43,981 nucleotides of DNA from Flavobacteriaceae bacterium. GTDB lineage: Bacteria > Bacteroidota > Bacteroidia > Flavobacteriales > Flavobacteriaceae. The stretch covers positions 1 through 43,981 of the forward strand of contig JAQXBT010000034.1 in the NCBI GenBank assembly GCA_029252265.1, read 5' to 3'. Below are positions 8,644 to 16,773 of this stretch, one piece after another. The translations under genes and the position numbers were made by a program. The notes below the pieces were generated by a model. The model was not told the DNA's origin. It made no database searches and worked only from the letters and a program-made list of their open reading frames with translations. Every line of letters begins with the position of its first letter. Position 1 is the stretch's first letter.

Positions 8644-9624
8644 ATGTCGCAGGTAGAACCAATTTTACAAGAAAACAAGGACCGATTCGTAATTTTTCCA
8701 ATCCAACACCATGATATATGGGAATGGTATAAAAAATCAGAAGCGAGTTTTTGGACGGCTGAAGAAATTGATTTACATCAAGATTTAACGGATTGGGCTA
8801 CAAAACTAAATGACGATGAGCGTTATTTTATTAAGCATATCCTAGCGTTTTTCGCAGCAAGTGATGGCATCGTCAATGAAAATTTAGCAGAAAACTTTGT
8901 CAACGAAGTTCAATACAGCGAAGCAAAATTCTTCTACGGATTCCAAATCATGATGGAAAACATTCACAGCGAAACCTATTCGCTTTTGATTGATACTTAT
9001 GTGAAAGATGAAGTTGAAAAAGACAAATTATTTAACGCAATAGACAACTTTCCTGCCATCAAGAAAAAAGCCGACTGGGCACTTAAATGGATAGAATCTC
9101 CAAGCTTTGCAGAGCGATTGATTGCGTTTGCAGCGGTTGAAGGCATTTTCTTTTCAGGGGCATTTTGTTCTATTTTCTGGTTAAAAAAGCGTGGGTTGAT
9201 GCCGGGGTTGACCTTTTCAAATGAATTAATTTCAAGAGATGAAGGTGTGCATGCTGACTTTGCAGTCCACTTACACAACAAACACCTCATCAATAAAGTC
9301 CCTAAAGAACGCATCAGAGAAATATTGCTAGATGCATTAATTATTGAAAGAGAATTTATTACAGAATCCTTACCAGCAAGTTTGATTGGTATGAATTCAA
9401 AATTGATGTCTCAGTATTTAGAATTTGTAACCGATCGTTTATTACAAGAGCTGGATTGCGAAAAAGAATATAATACATCAAATCCATTTGATTTTATGGA
9501 CATGATTTCACTTCAAGGAAAAACTAATTTCTTTGAAAAAAGAGTCTCCGAATATCAAAAGGCAGGCGTTCTCAACAATGAAGAAGAGGACACCAACAAG
9601 TACAGTTTCGATTCTGAATTCTAG
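8644..9624 (+). CDS. nrdB: Ribonucleotide reductase class Ia, beta (radical) subunit
   Basis: The 326-residue radical-generating subunit that works with NrdA to make dNTPs from NDPs. The di-metal ligands can all be placed: Asp43, Glu105, His108, Glu166, Glu200, His203. The radical-bearing tyrosine is present as Tyr112, four residues after His108 as in E. coli (His118/Tyr122). It is therefore the tyrosyl-radical type, not one of the Tyr-less variants. The C-terminal tail is acidic and ends in aromatic residues (NKYSFDSEF), as expected for docking to NrdA. The 186-bp gap before nrdA holds three hairpins. Confidence 0.96.
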   Translation: MSQVEPILQENKDRFVIFPIQHHDIWEWYKKSEASFWTAEEIDLHQDLTDWATKLNDDERYFIKHILAFFAASDGIVNENLAENFVNEVQYSEAKFFYGFQIMMENIHSETYSLLIDTYVKDEVEKDKLFNAIDNFPAIKKKADWALKWIESPSFAERLIAFAAVEGIFFSGAFCSIFWLKKRGLMPGLTFSNELISRDEGVHADFAVHLHNKHLINKVPKERIREILLDALIIEREFITESLPASLIGMNSKLMSQYLEFVTDRLLQELDCEKEYNTSNPFDFMDMISLQGKTNFFEKRVSEYQKAGVLNNEEEDTNKYSFDSEF

Positions 9625-9647
9625 TCAAATAACTAGAAGAAGAACTT

Positions 9648-9671
9648 AAAACGGATTTTTAAATTCGTTTT
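9648..9671 (+). terminator. Terminator/attenuator-like hairpin after nrdB
   Basis: A stem of up to 11 pairs (9648-9658 with 9661-9671, one G-T pair) ends in TTTT. It lies 24 bp after the nrdB stop and could reduce read-through into nrdA. AT-rich, so moderate confidence. Confidence 0.45.
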
Positions 9672-9682
9672 TCATAAACCAA

Positions 9683-9795
9683 TTTTTTGAGGTTCCTAAA
9701 CAGAGCTTCAAACACAAAAAAACTAAGTATTTGAGGTCACTCAAATATCACTAGGCTAACTAACTAACCGCTTTTTTGAGGCGCATCAAAAAAGC
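9683..9795 (+). repeat. Three TTTGAGG-containing hairpins between nrdB and nrdA
   Basis: The sequence TTTGAGG occurs at 9686-9692, 9730-9736 and 9775-9781, spaced 44 and 45 bp. Each is followed by TCAAA, so each can fold. The second is a perfect 8-bp stem (9728-9735 with 9740-9747). The third is a perfect 10-bp stem (9770-9779 with 9786-9795) ending 15 nt before the nrdA ATG. The first is weaker. Confidence 0.6.
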
Positions 9796-9810
9796 ACAAT
9801 AAAAAAACTA

Positions 9811-12297
9811 ATGTTTGTACTAAAAAGAGACGGCAGAAAAGAAGAAATCATGTTCGATAAAATCACAGCGAGAGTTCGAAAACTTTGCTATGGTTTAAAT
9901 GAATTAGTCGATCCTTTAAAAGTGGCGATGCGCGTTATTGAGGGACTTTATGACGGGGTTACTACCAGTGAATTAGATAACCTTGCCGCAGAAGTTGCAG
10001 CAACAATGACCACTGCACACCCAGACTATGCACGACTTGCAGCGCGGATTTCGGTCTCTAACTTACATAAAAACACGAAAAAGACTTTTAGCGAAGTCAT
10101 GCATGATTTATACACTTATGTAAACCCACGAACAGGAAAGGATGCGCCCTTATTGTCTGATGAAGTTTATAACGTCATCATCGAAAACAAAGACAAACTC
10201 GATTCTACGATTATTTACAATCGTGATTTTGGCTATGATTACTTTGGATTTAAAACTTTGGAACGTTCCTACCTTTTGAAATTAAATGGCATCATTGCAG
10301 AGCGTCCTCAACACATGTTGATGCGCGTCTCTATTGGAATACATTTAAACGATTTAGATTCGGCCATAGAGACCTATGAGCTCATGTCTAAAAAGTTCTT
10401 TACACATGCAACGCCTACCTTATTTAACGCTGGAACCCCAAAACCTCAAATGTCATCTTGTTTTTTATTGACAGCTAAAGACGATAGTATCGATGGAATT
10501 TACGATACGTTGAAACAGACCGCCAAAATCTCACAATCTGCAGGTGGAATAGGACTGGCAATGCACAATATTAGAGCAACTGGAAGTTATATTGCAGGAA
10601 CTAACGGCACAAGTAATGGGATTGTACCAATGCTTCGTGTATTTAATGATACAGCTCGTTATGTTGACCAAGGTGGTGGAAAACGAAAAGGAAGTTTTGC
10701 GATTTATTTAGAACCGTGGCATGCCGATATTTTTGATTTTCTTGATTTAAAGAAAAATCATGGTAAAGAAGAAATGCGTGCAAGAGACTTATTCTATGCC
10801 ATGTGGATTCCAGATTTGTTCATGGAGCGTGTTCAAGAAGACTCTACTTGGACCCTCATGTGTCCGAATGAGTGCCCAGGATTGGCCGACGTTCACAGTG
10901 AAGAATTTGAAACACTTTACTTAGGGTATGAAGCGCAAGGGAAAGGTCGTAAAACCATCAAAGCAAGAGAGTTGTGGGAAAAAATTACCGAATCTCAAAT
11001 TGAGACCGGAACTCCATATATGCTCTATAAAGATGCTGCAAACCGTAAATCGAATCAGAAAAATTTAGGAACTATTCGTTCCTCAAACCTTTGTACTGAA
11101 ATTATAGAATACACATCACCAGATGAAGTTGCTGTTTGTAACCTTGCATCGATTGCTTTGCCAATGTTTATTAAAGACGGCAAATTCGATCACCAAGAAT
11201 TATTTAAGATTACCAAACGTGTGACCCGAAACTTAAATAAAGTCATCGACCGAAATTACTACCCAGTAATTGAAGCCGAAAATTCAAATATTAGACACCG
11301 TCCTATAGGGATTGGTGTTCAAGGGTTGGCGGATGCTTTTATTAAATTGAGAATGCCCTTCACAAGTGATGAAGCAAAACAACTGAATCAAGATATTTTT
11401 GAAACGATTTATTACGCTGCAGTCACCGCTTCTATGGAAGAAGCCACAGAAGATGGTCCTTATCAAACCTATGAAGGCTCTCCAATTAGTGAAGGAAAAT
11501 TTCAACACAACCTATGGGGACTTAAAGACGAGGATTTAAGCGGACTTTGGGATTGGGGCAAACTGCGCGAGCAAGTCCTTGAAAATGGTGTTCGAAACTC
11601 ACTTTTAGTCGCGCCAATGCCGACTGCAAGTACCTCTCAGATTCTTGGTAACAACGAATGTTTTGAGCCATATACCTCAAACATTTATACGCGTCGTGTA
11701 CTTTCAGGAGAATTCATTGTTGTCAACAAACACCTTTTAGAAGACTTAGTTGAACTAGGACTGTGGAATGAAAGCTTGAAACAAGACATCATGCGTGCTA
11801 ACGGGTCCATTCAACATGTAGATGTGATTCCACAAGACATTAAAGAACTGTACAAAACTGTTTGGGAATTGAGTATGAAAGATATTATTGATATGTCGCG
11901 TCAGCGTGGTTACTTTATAGATCAATCACAATCTTTAAATTTATTTATGGAAGGTGCCACAATGGCCAAACTAACGTCCATGCATTTTTACGCTTGGAAA
12001 AGCGGTCTAAAAACAGGAATGTACTACTTAAGAACCAAGAGTGCAGTCGATGCTATAAAATTCACTTTAGATAATAAAAAAGCAGAAGCAGTACCTCAAC
12101 CAGAAGCTGTTGAAGTAGCAGAAGTAGAGGCAACTGTAATAGAAAAACAGCAAGAGAAAGCAGCAAAAACGGCTGAAAAATTTTCTAAAGACGCACCCTC
12201 AGTTGAAGTTGAGCCAATGTCTGCAGAAGAAATGAAAGCTTTGATTGAACAAGCAAAGGAAACCGAAGGCGATGATTGCCTCATGTGTGGATCTTAA
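9811..12297 (+). CDS. nrdA: Ribonucleotide reductase class Ia, alpha (catalytic) subunit
   Basis: 828 residues. The N terminus is an ATP-cone ([18 protein letters not shown] onward, to about residue 95), so overall activity should be regulated by ATP/dATP. Catalytic residues align with E. coli: redox pair Cys217 and Cys443, radical Cys428 with Asn426 and Glu430 (NLCTE), and the radical-transfer pair Tyr738/Tyr739. A Glu/Ala-rich linker of about 70 residues leads to the C-terminal redox pair Cys823-x-x-Cys826 (CLMCGS), which re-reduces the active site through thioredoxin or glutaredoxin. Transcribed after nrdB across a structured spacer; a strong terminator follows. Confidence 0.96.
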   Translation: MFVLKRDGRKEEIMFDKITARVRKLCYGLNELVDPLKVAMRVIEGLYDGVTTSELDNLAAEVAATMTTAHPDYARLAARISVSNLHKNTKKTFSEVMHDLYTYVNPRTGKDAPLLSDEVYNVIIENKDKLDSTIIYNRDFGYDYFGFKTLERSYLLKLNGIIAERPQHMLMRVSIGIHLNDLDSAIETYELMSKKFFTHATPTLFNAGTPKPQMSSCFLLTAKDDSIDGIYDTLKQTAKISQSAGGIGLAMHNIRATGSYIAGTNGTSNGIVPMLRVFNDTARYVDQGGGKRKGSFAIYLEPWHADIFDFLDLKKNHGKEEMRARDLFYAMWIPDLFMERVQEDSTWTLMCPNECPGLADVHSEEFETLYLGYEAQGKGRKTIKARELWEKITESQIETGTPYMLYKDAANRKSNQKNLGTIRSSNLCTEIIEYTSPDEVAVCNLASIALPMFIKDGKFDHQELFKITKRVTRNLNKVIDRNYYPVIEAENSNIRHRPIGIGVQGLADAFIKLRMPFTSDEAKQLNQDIFETIYYAAVTASMEEATEDGPYQTYEGSPISEGKFQHNLWGLKDEDLSGLWDWGKLREQVLENGVRNSLLVAPMPTASTSQILGNNECFEPYTSNIYTRRVLSGEFIVVNKHLLEDLVELGLWNESLKQDIMRANGSIQHVDVIPQDIKELYKTVWELSMKDIIDMSRQRGYFIDQSQSLNLFMEGATMAKLTSMHFYAWKSGLKTGMYYLRTKSAVDAIKFTLDNKKAEAVPQPEAVEVAEVEATVIEKQQEKAAKTAEKFSKDAPSVEVEPMSAEEMKALIEQAKETEGDDCLMCGS

Positions 12298-12313
12298 TAC
12301 AAGCACTTGATAT

Positions 12314-12347
12314 AAAAAAAGCACCTAATTAATTAGGTGCTTTTTTT
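12314..12347. terminator. Bidirectional terminator between nrdA and the PiT gene
   Basis: A long near-perfect palindrome: seven A, GCACCTAATT, AATTAGGTGC, seven T. It serves both the plus-strand nrdA and the minus-strand phosphate transporter, whose stop is 21 bp away. Confidence 0.92.
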
Positions 12348-12367
12348 GTGTTGTGAACTTAAGTGAG

Positions 12368-14668
12368 TTATTCATTATCATCACTAAGAGTAGCCGGCTT
12401 TACACTACTGTCATATTCCGTATGATATTCTTCCAATAAACCTGTAGTCGCATTTAACAAGTCTTTGGTCTCTAATAACAAACTAAAGTAAAGCGTCGTG
12501 TTTTTTGGACTCGATTCTTCCGTTCTTGTTCGTTTAACCTGAATTTCAATATTAGATTTAAGGATGGTCGAAATCTCATTTTTACTATTAATAATTGACT
12601 CAATTTTTTCAAAAGATCCAGATTTGAACGCCTGCATTGCATCAGAAAATAATTGCTGTATTGAATCATTAATTTGACTCAGTTCTTTAATTTGATTGAA
12701 TTTTAATTTTTTGTGATTGTTGTTAACGTGTTTATGACTCACTTTCGTAATGTAAGTAAGTGACTGTGTCATATCTTGTAAGTACCCCAAAATTAGAATA
12801 TAAAAGTTACTAGCTCCGACACTTGACTCATCTAAGTTCTTAATAAAGTAAAAGATATTGTCTCTTAAATCATCAACCTCATCAGAAAGTTTAATGATTT
12901 GTTTTTTGTTCTTTTTAAGTGCATGTAAATCTTGCTGTGCAAGTCCGTTAAATGCAGCTGCATAAATTTTCTTACCACGTTTTAGAACGTTGGCAATGTT
13001 TTCAGCACTTTCGGTAATCACTCCTTGAACAGAGCTGCTTTCGGTTTTTTTCAAACGGTCATCCGATGCTATTTCTTTGGTCTTTTTGCTATGAACAATT
13101 GAACTTCTAATAAGCAATAGGATCGCTGTTAAAAGTAGTATTGGAAACATCACCTCTAGGTTCAAGTTTAATAAATAAGCAACTAAAGCCGCAGCACTAA
13201 AAGCACTAAAGGCCGTAAAAAACCAACCCCCAATAACATTCACAACGCCTGCGACACGATACACAGCACTTTCTGCACTCCAAGCTCTATCGGCTAATGA
13301 AGTTCCCATAGCAACCATAAATGTCACGTAGGTTGTAGATAGAGGTAATTTATAAGAAGTCGCTATTGAGATTAAAACAGCCGCAACCATTAAGTTTACT
13401 GCCGCTCTTACTAAATCAAAAGCGGGCAATTCATGTACTTTATTGCTTGTTAATTTGATGACAGGTTGTTCAAACTGAGTTTCAATTTTTGCTTGCCAAG
13501 ACGTTGGTAAAACACGAGCGGTTAAATTTGAAGCCCCCATTGCAAGTCTTACAAAACCACGCGATAAAGCATTTGGCTGAAATCGTTCTTTAGTTTCGCC
13601 TTGACTTGACAGGTCTAAGGATGTTTTAACCACATTTTTCGCCTTTGTTGAAAACCATAAAGTAATCACCATGACCATTCCCGCTCCAAACAATAACCAG
13701 TTATTAGTTGGTACTTTAGATGCTAAAACATCCATTGGAAACTCAGAGGCTGAAACTCCAGAAGCTGACCATTCTAAGAAAGCATTATAGGCCGCAACAG
13801 GAACCCCAATAAAATTAACTAAATCATTACCAGCAAAGGCCAATGCCAAGGCAAAAGTCCCAACAATAATGATCAGTTTATAGATATTTGTTTTAACGAC
13901 TACAATTAGAAAATAAGAGAGTAATGACCATAGTATCGAACTAACGAATACTATTGAAAGAACTTCATTTTCTAAAAAATCTTTTACGGTACCTCCTCCA
14001 ATAATATCAAAGGATTGTTTGGCATACGAAGTGCCCTTAAGTCCTTTCATAAATATGAAGTAGGTAATTGCCGTAAGCGCAATTCCGCTAAAAAGAGCAC
14101 CAACCCAACTTGCTTTCTTTTGAAAATCATAGGACAATAATAGTCTTGAAACCCATTGTACCATCGCTCCTATAGAAAATGCAACGAACACGGATAACAG
14201 TATTCCAAATATAATTTGGGATGCTTTGGAAGTATTTATATAATTGATAACTTCACTAAAGTCACCACCATTTGCGCCAATTTTAATTAAGGCCATCGCT
14301 ACTGCTGCTCCCAATAATTCAAACACAATCGAAACGGTGGTTGAGGTCGGCATTCCCAGAGAGTTGAAAAAATCCAAAAGTAGAATATCGGTGATCATTA
14401 CCGCCATAAAAATAATCATGATCTCATCGAACATAAATTCACCAGGATTAAAAATTCCTTTACGTGCAACCTCCATCATTCCACTGGAGAAAATAGCTCC
14501 AACGGCCACGCCAATACTCGCCACAACCATGATGGTTTTAAATGAAATTGCTTTGGAACCAATCGCTGAATTTAAAAAATTCACCGCATCATTACTGACT
14601 CCAACAACTAGATCTGCGATCGCCAAAAAGGCCAAAGCAATAATCATATATAAATAAATATTTTCCAT
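12368..14668 (-). CDS. PiT-family phosphate transporter fused to a DUF47/PhoU-like domain
   Basis: 766 residues. The first 530 form a multi-pass PiT permease. The duplicated PiT signature G-x-N-D is seen as GVSNDAVN (residues 23-30) and AGNDLVNF (279-286). The last 200 residues (from about 560) are soluble and helical, resembling the DUF47/PhoU-like proteins usually encoded next to pit genes. Here they are fused, a known Bacteroidota arrangement, presumably controlling the permease from the cytoplasm. Predicted role: low-affinity, proton- or sodium-coupled phosphate uptake. It lies 70 bp downstream of the porin gene on the same strand, so probably one operon. Confidence 0.92.
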   Translation of the reverse strand: MENIYLYMIIALAFLAIADLVVGVSNDAVNFLNSAIGSKAISFKTIMVVASIGVAVGAIFSSGMMEVARKGIFNPGEFMFDEIMIIFMAVMITDILLLDFFNSLGMPTSTTVSIVFELLGAAVAMALIKIGANGGDFSEVINYINTSKASQIIFGILLSVFVAFSIGAMVQWVSRLLLSYDFQKKASWVGALFSGIALTAITYFIFMKGLKGTSYAKQSFDIIGGGTVKDFLENEVLSIVFVSSILWSLLSYFLIVVVKTNIYKLIIIVGTFALALAFAGNDLVNFIGVPVAAYNAFLEWSASGVSASEFPMDVLASKVPTNNWLLFGAGMVMVITLWFSTKAKNVVKTSLDLSSQGETKERFQPNALSRGFVRLAMGASNLTARVLPTSWQAKIETQFEQPVIKLTSNKVHELPAFDLVRAAVNLMVAAVLISIATSYKLPLSTTYVTFMVAMGTSLADRAWSAESAVYRVAGVVNVIGGWFFTAFSAFSAAALVAYLLNLNLEVMFPILLLTAILLLIRSSIVHSKKTKEIASDDRLKKTESSSVQGVITESAENIANVLKRGKKIYAAAFNGLAQQDLHALKKNKKQIIKLSDEVDDLRDNIFYFIKNLDESSVGASNFYILILGYLQDMTQSLTYITKVSHKHVNNNHKKLKFNQIKELSQINDSIQQLFSDAMQAFKSGSFEKIESIINSKNEISTILKSNIEIQVKRTRTEESSPKNTTLYFSLLLETKDLLNATTGLLEEYHTEYDSSVKPATLSDDNE

Positions 14669-14738
14669 AATTTAGTTTGAATTATTTAGCTAATTTCGAA
14701 AGACTTTTGGTCTGTAAAGTTAAGCTAATGTTATGTTT

Positions 14739-15938
14739 TTAGAAATGAATATCTACCTGAAGGCGATACATTAATTTTGAGTTTCCGTTAGTCACTTCCA
14801 AATGACTAATATCGGTTTGAATTTTTAACTTATGACCTACAATGTATTTAGAGAGTCCCAAGGTGTATTGACGCTCCGGGTTTTTTCCTGTTATAGTCTT
14901 GTCTAATTCAATGTGGGTATATCTTCCAGATAGTTCGATGTCGTTATTAAAAAGATACCCCATTTGTAAATTTAGTCCGTTCCCTACCTGAACTGCATCG
15001 CCAGTTAACGAGCCGTCACTGTTTTTTGCGAAAGCATCCGAAGCAGTTCTGTCAGAATATTCTGCCATTAACGAAACGCCATCATATTTAAACATCGCGT
15101 CTACAAAAACAGTATTGATGTTGGTCTCGAAATATGCGTCCTCAACGCCATCAATCGTCATATACGACCCTTGATTACTTCTGTTTTTTACAGCATTGTT
15201 ATTGTGGTCATAACTCACGCCAATTGCCAATTTTGGTTGGGCTTCTCGTTTCAAATCACTGCCTTTGTAATCACCTTTACTTGAGAAGTTCCCAAAAGGC
15301 AGAAATTCTATTCGCCCTGTATATTGATGGCCCCCAAGGTTTCCTGTGGTGATATTTCTTCCTTCGCCTTGAGCGATAGAAATTATTTCTTTAACAACAA
15401 ATGTATCTGTTAGTTTAAAATGATGCCTAAGCTGAAATCCGAAATCACGATCAATTGTAAAACGACTGTTTAATAATGAACGATCTACTTGTTGTAGATT
15501 TCCAGATGAAATCACACGCTCTCTGTTTCCAGGTAATTTTGTTTGCCCAAACCATAGTTCAAAATTTTGATAAAAATTCCATTGCAATACGGCGTCTAAA
15601 ATATACCGGGGTGCATTACTTGTATATTGGGACGCTCCAGAAAGATCCCTGTTTGAGAGTCCAAGCTCTATTTTGTATTTTAATTTTGGAGAATAGGCGT
15701 AACCATCAAACTTTAAACGAGCTCTTCTAGCTAAAAAACTAGCTTCACTTTTTTCGTTTTCTTCCCAGGTTGAACTGCCACGGAGTTGCATTCTCAGACC
15801 AACTTTCATGGTCCAAGTACTGTCTTGCCCTACGAGGTTAAAAAGTCCTTTTCCAAATTTTGGTGCATTTACTTCTTGAGAATGTGCTGTCGATACTACA
15901 AACAGGCAGATTGCAAGTGATAAAATTCTGGTAATCAT
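14739..15938 (-). CDS. Outer-membrane porin, phosphate-selective porin O/P type
   Basis: 399 residues from the ATG at 15938. This start is chosen because it opens a clean signal peptide (MITRILSLAICLFVVSTAHS); the frame runs further upstream through a terminator hairpin that cannot be coding. The mature protein shows alternating beta-strand patterns with aromatic girdles (MKVGLRMQLRG, YKIELGLSNRD, FELWFGQTKLPGNRERVIS, FQLRHHFKL) and a terminal strand ending in aromatic residues, as in OprO/OprP-like 16-stranded porins. With PiT downstream, phosphate passage through the outer membrane is a reasonable inference. Its start codon is 9 bp from an inverted-repeat segment that may control it. Confidence 0.85.
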   Translation of the reverse strand: MITRILSLAICLFVVSTAHSQEVNAPKFGKGLFNLVGQDSTWTMKVGLRMQLRGSSTWEENEKSEASFLARRARLKFDGYAYSPKLKYKIELGLSNRDLSGASQYTSNAPRYILDAVLQWNFYQNFELWFGQTKLPGNRERVISSGNLQQVDRSLLNSRFTIDRDFGFQLRHHFKLTDTFVVKEIISIAQGEGRNITTGNLGGHQYTGRIEFLPFGNFSSKGDYKGSDLKREAQPKLAIGVSYDHNNNAVKNRSNQGSYMTIDGVEDAYFETNINTVFVDAMFKYDGVSLMAEYSDRTASDAFAKNSDGSLTGDAVQVGNGLNLQMGYLFNNDIELSGRYTHIELDKTITGKNPERQYTLGLSKYIVGHKLKIQTDISHLEVTNGNSKLMYRLQVDIHF

Positions 15939-15978
15939 AATAATTGTATTAGTTTTTGTCGACCACAAATAACTTACA

Positions 15979-16007
15979 CTAATGTTACCAAAACGTATCC
16001 TAAACGT
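15979..16007 (+). promoter_or_regulatory. Pho-box-like array, three 7-mers at 11-bp steps
   Basis: CTAATGT (15979), AAAACGT (15990) and TAAACGT (16001) start exactly 11 bp apart, leaving 4-bp spacers. This is the geometry of Pho boxes. Here they read in the plus direction, opposite to the porin gene. Confidence 0.4.
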
Positions 16008-16019
16008 TATTTTAAAATC

Positions 16020-16052
16020 AAAAAAAAGCTGCCTGGCCAAGGGCAGCTTTTT
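16020..16052. terminator. Terminator hairpin inside the inverted-repeat segment
   Basis: An 11-bp perfect stem (16023-16033 with 16042-16052, GC core GCTGCC/GGCAGC), an 8-nt loop, flanked by A and T runs so it can work in both directions. It would insulate the porin from upstream minus-strand transcription. Confidence 0.85.
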
Positions 16053-16138
16053 AGAAGTCATCCTTCTTTTAGTCGACAAAAACTAATATATGATAATGAC
16101 ATTCTTTGTGTGTCTTAAGACATTGTAAAGATTGCAAT

Positions 16139-16167
16139 TAAACATGACCTAAACGTAAGGCTAATAT
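16139..16167 (+). promoter_or_regulatory. Pho-box-like array with three 7-mers
   Basis: TAAACAT (16139), TAAACGT (16150) and CTAATAT (16161) are exactly 11 bp apart. It overlaps the left arm of a large dyad (16145-16195). Confidence 0.4.
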
Positions 16168-16195
16168 TAAGGAATTATTAATATCATTTAGGTCA
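16145..16195. repeat. Large imperfect dyad in the porin/MORN divergent region
   Basis: The outer arms TGACCTAAA (16145-16153) and TTTAGGTCA (16187-16195) are perfectly complementary. The inner arms ATATTAA (16164-16170) and TTAATAT (16178-16184) also pair. A 12-bp palindrome TGTCTTAAGACA lies nearby at 16111-16122. These are probably operator sites; no regulator is assigned. Confidence 0.5.
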
Positions 16196-16251
16196 GTAAT
16201 ACAGTTATGCTTATTTAGTTTTCAAACATCTATCTTAAGGGTTTAAAACCT

Positions 16252-16302
16252 CCAATGTTAATTTAATGTAAACTAAATGTTGATTTTGTGTAAATATTTT
16301 TG
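16252..16302 (+). promoter_or_regulatory. Promoter of 16342 gene with four 11-bp-phased 7-mers
   Basis: CCAATGT (16252), TTAATGT (16263), TAAATGT (16274) and TTTGTGT (16285) are each 11 bp apart and run up to a perfect -7 element TATTTTTG (16295-16302). No normal -33 TTTG is present, so the repeats sit where an activator would replace it, as in Pho promoters. Confidence 0.5.
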
Positions 16303-16341
16303 TAATTTTAATTTTTAATTACAACCATAACACAGCTTATC

Positions 16342-16701
16342 ATGAAAAAATATATATTAATTGCACTCGTATTCGTTGGAGCCAACGCTTTTTCTCAAAG
16401 TACGATCCAGCCAAAATTAGAAGTTAAAGGAGATGTGACTGTAGCGACCTATTTTTATGACAACGGTACCGTTCAACAAGAGGGTGCCTTTAATGTCAAC
16501 GGTAAATTAGACGGACTTTGGACCAGCTATGATTTCACAGGAAATAAATTGTCACAGGGAACTTATCAAGATGGAATCAAAACAGGAAAATGGTTTTTTT
16601 GGACTGAAAATGCTCTAAAAGAAGTTGATTTTGTAGATTCTATCATCACGAGTGTAAATGAATGGGACCACAAATCTGAACTTGCAATTACCATGAAGTA
16701 A
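16342..16701 (+). CDS. Small secreted MORN-repeat (MORN_2-type) protein
   Basis: 119 residues with a signal peptide (MKKYILIALVFVGANAFS). The rest is built of short repeats of the MORN_2/YwqK kind: YFYDNGTVQQEGAFNVNGKL, then LWTSYDFTGNKLSQGTY, then KTGKWFFWTENALKEVDF. Proteins like this are common in Flavobacteria and are often misnamed in databases; the function is unknown, and a role at the cell envelope is likely. It diverges from the porin-PiT operon and has its own promoter with phased repeats, so it may belong to the same regulon. A strong terminator follows. Confidence 0.82.
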   Translation: MKKYILIALVFVGANAFSQSTIQPKLEVKGDVTVATYFYDNGTVQQEGAFNVNGKLDGLWTSYDFTGNKLSQGTYQDGIKTGKWFFWTENALKEVDFVDSIITSVNEWDHKSELAITMK

Positions 16702-16712
16702 ATACATTTTAA

Positions 16713-16754
16713 TAAAACATAAAAAGCGCCCAATTGGGCGCTTTTTATGTTTTA
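16713..16754. terminator. Perfect 42-bp palindromic bidirectional terminator
   Basis: The sequence is an exact palindrome centred at 16733/16734, with core GCGCCCAATTGGGCGC flanked by A and T runs. It ends both the plus-strand MORN gene and the minus-strand TonB receptor gene. Confidence 0.95.
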
Positions 16755-16773
16755 AATCGAGTTACTAATTCAA

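Larger units (their letters stand above)
15947..16088. repeat. 142-bp segment bounded by perfect 17-bp inverted repeats
   Basis: Positions 15947-15963 are the exact reverse complement of 16072-16088 (core GTCGAC plus AAAAACTAATA). The 108 bp inside contain a bidirectional terminator (16020-16052), an 11-bp-phased repeat set (15979-16007) and a candidate minus-strand promoter, TTTG-N21-TACGTTTT. The porin ATG is 9 bp to the left. It could be an invertible promoter segment, a MITE (its tips are flanked by TA on both sides) or a long-range RNA stem. Confidence 0.75.

Noticed and set aside
14244-14657. A 137-codon plus-strand open frame inside the phosphate transporter gene
   Set aside because: Antisense to a membrane-protein gene; its Ile/Ala/Thr-rich composition is the mirror image of hydrophobic codons.
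14715-14732. Another 7-4-7 repeat pair (TAAAGTT, TAATGTT) between the porin and PiT genes
   Set aside because: Only two units, pointing against the direction of transcription and inside the presumed operon; easily expected by chance in AT-rich DNA.
15939-16079. A longer porin reading frame starting at 16079
   Set aside because: It would translate a perfect terminator hairpin and one arm of the inverted repeat, and would bury the signal peptide 47 residues inside.
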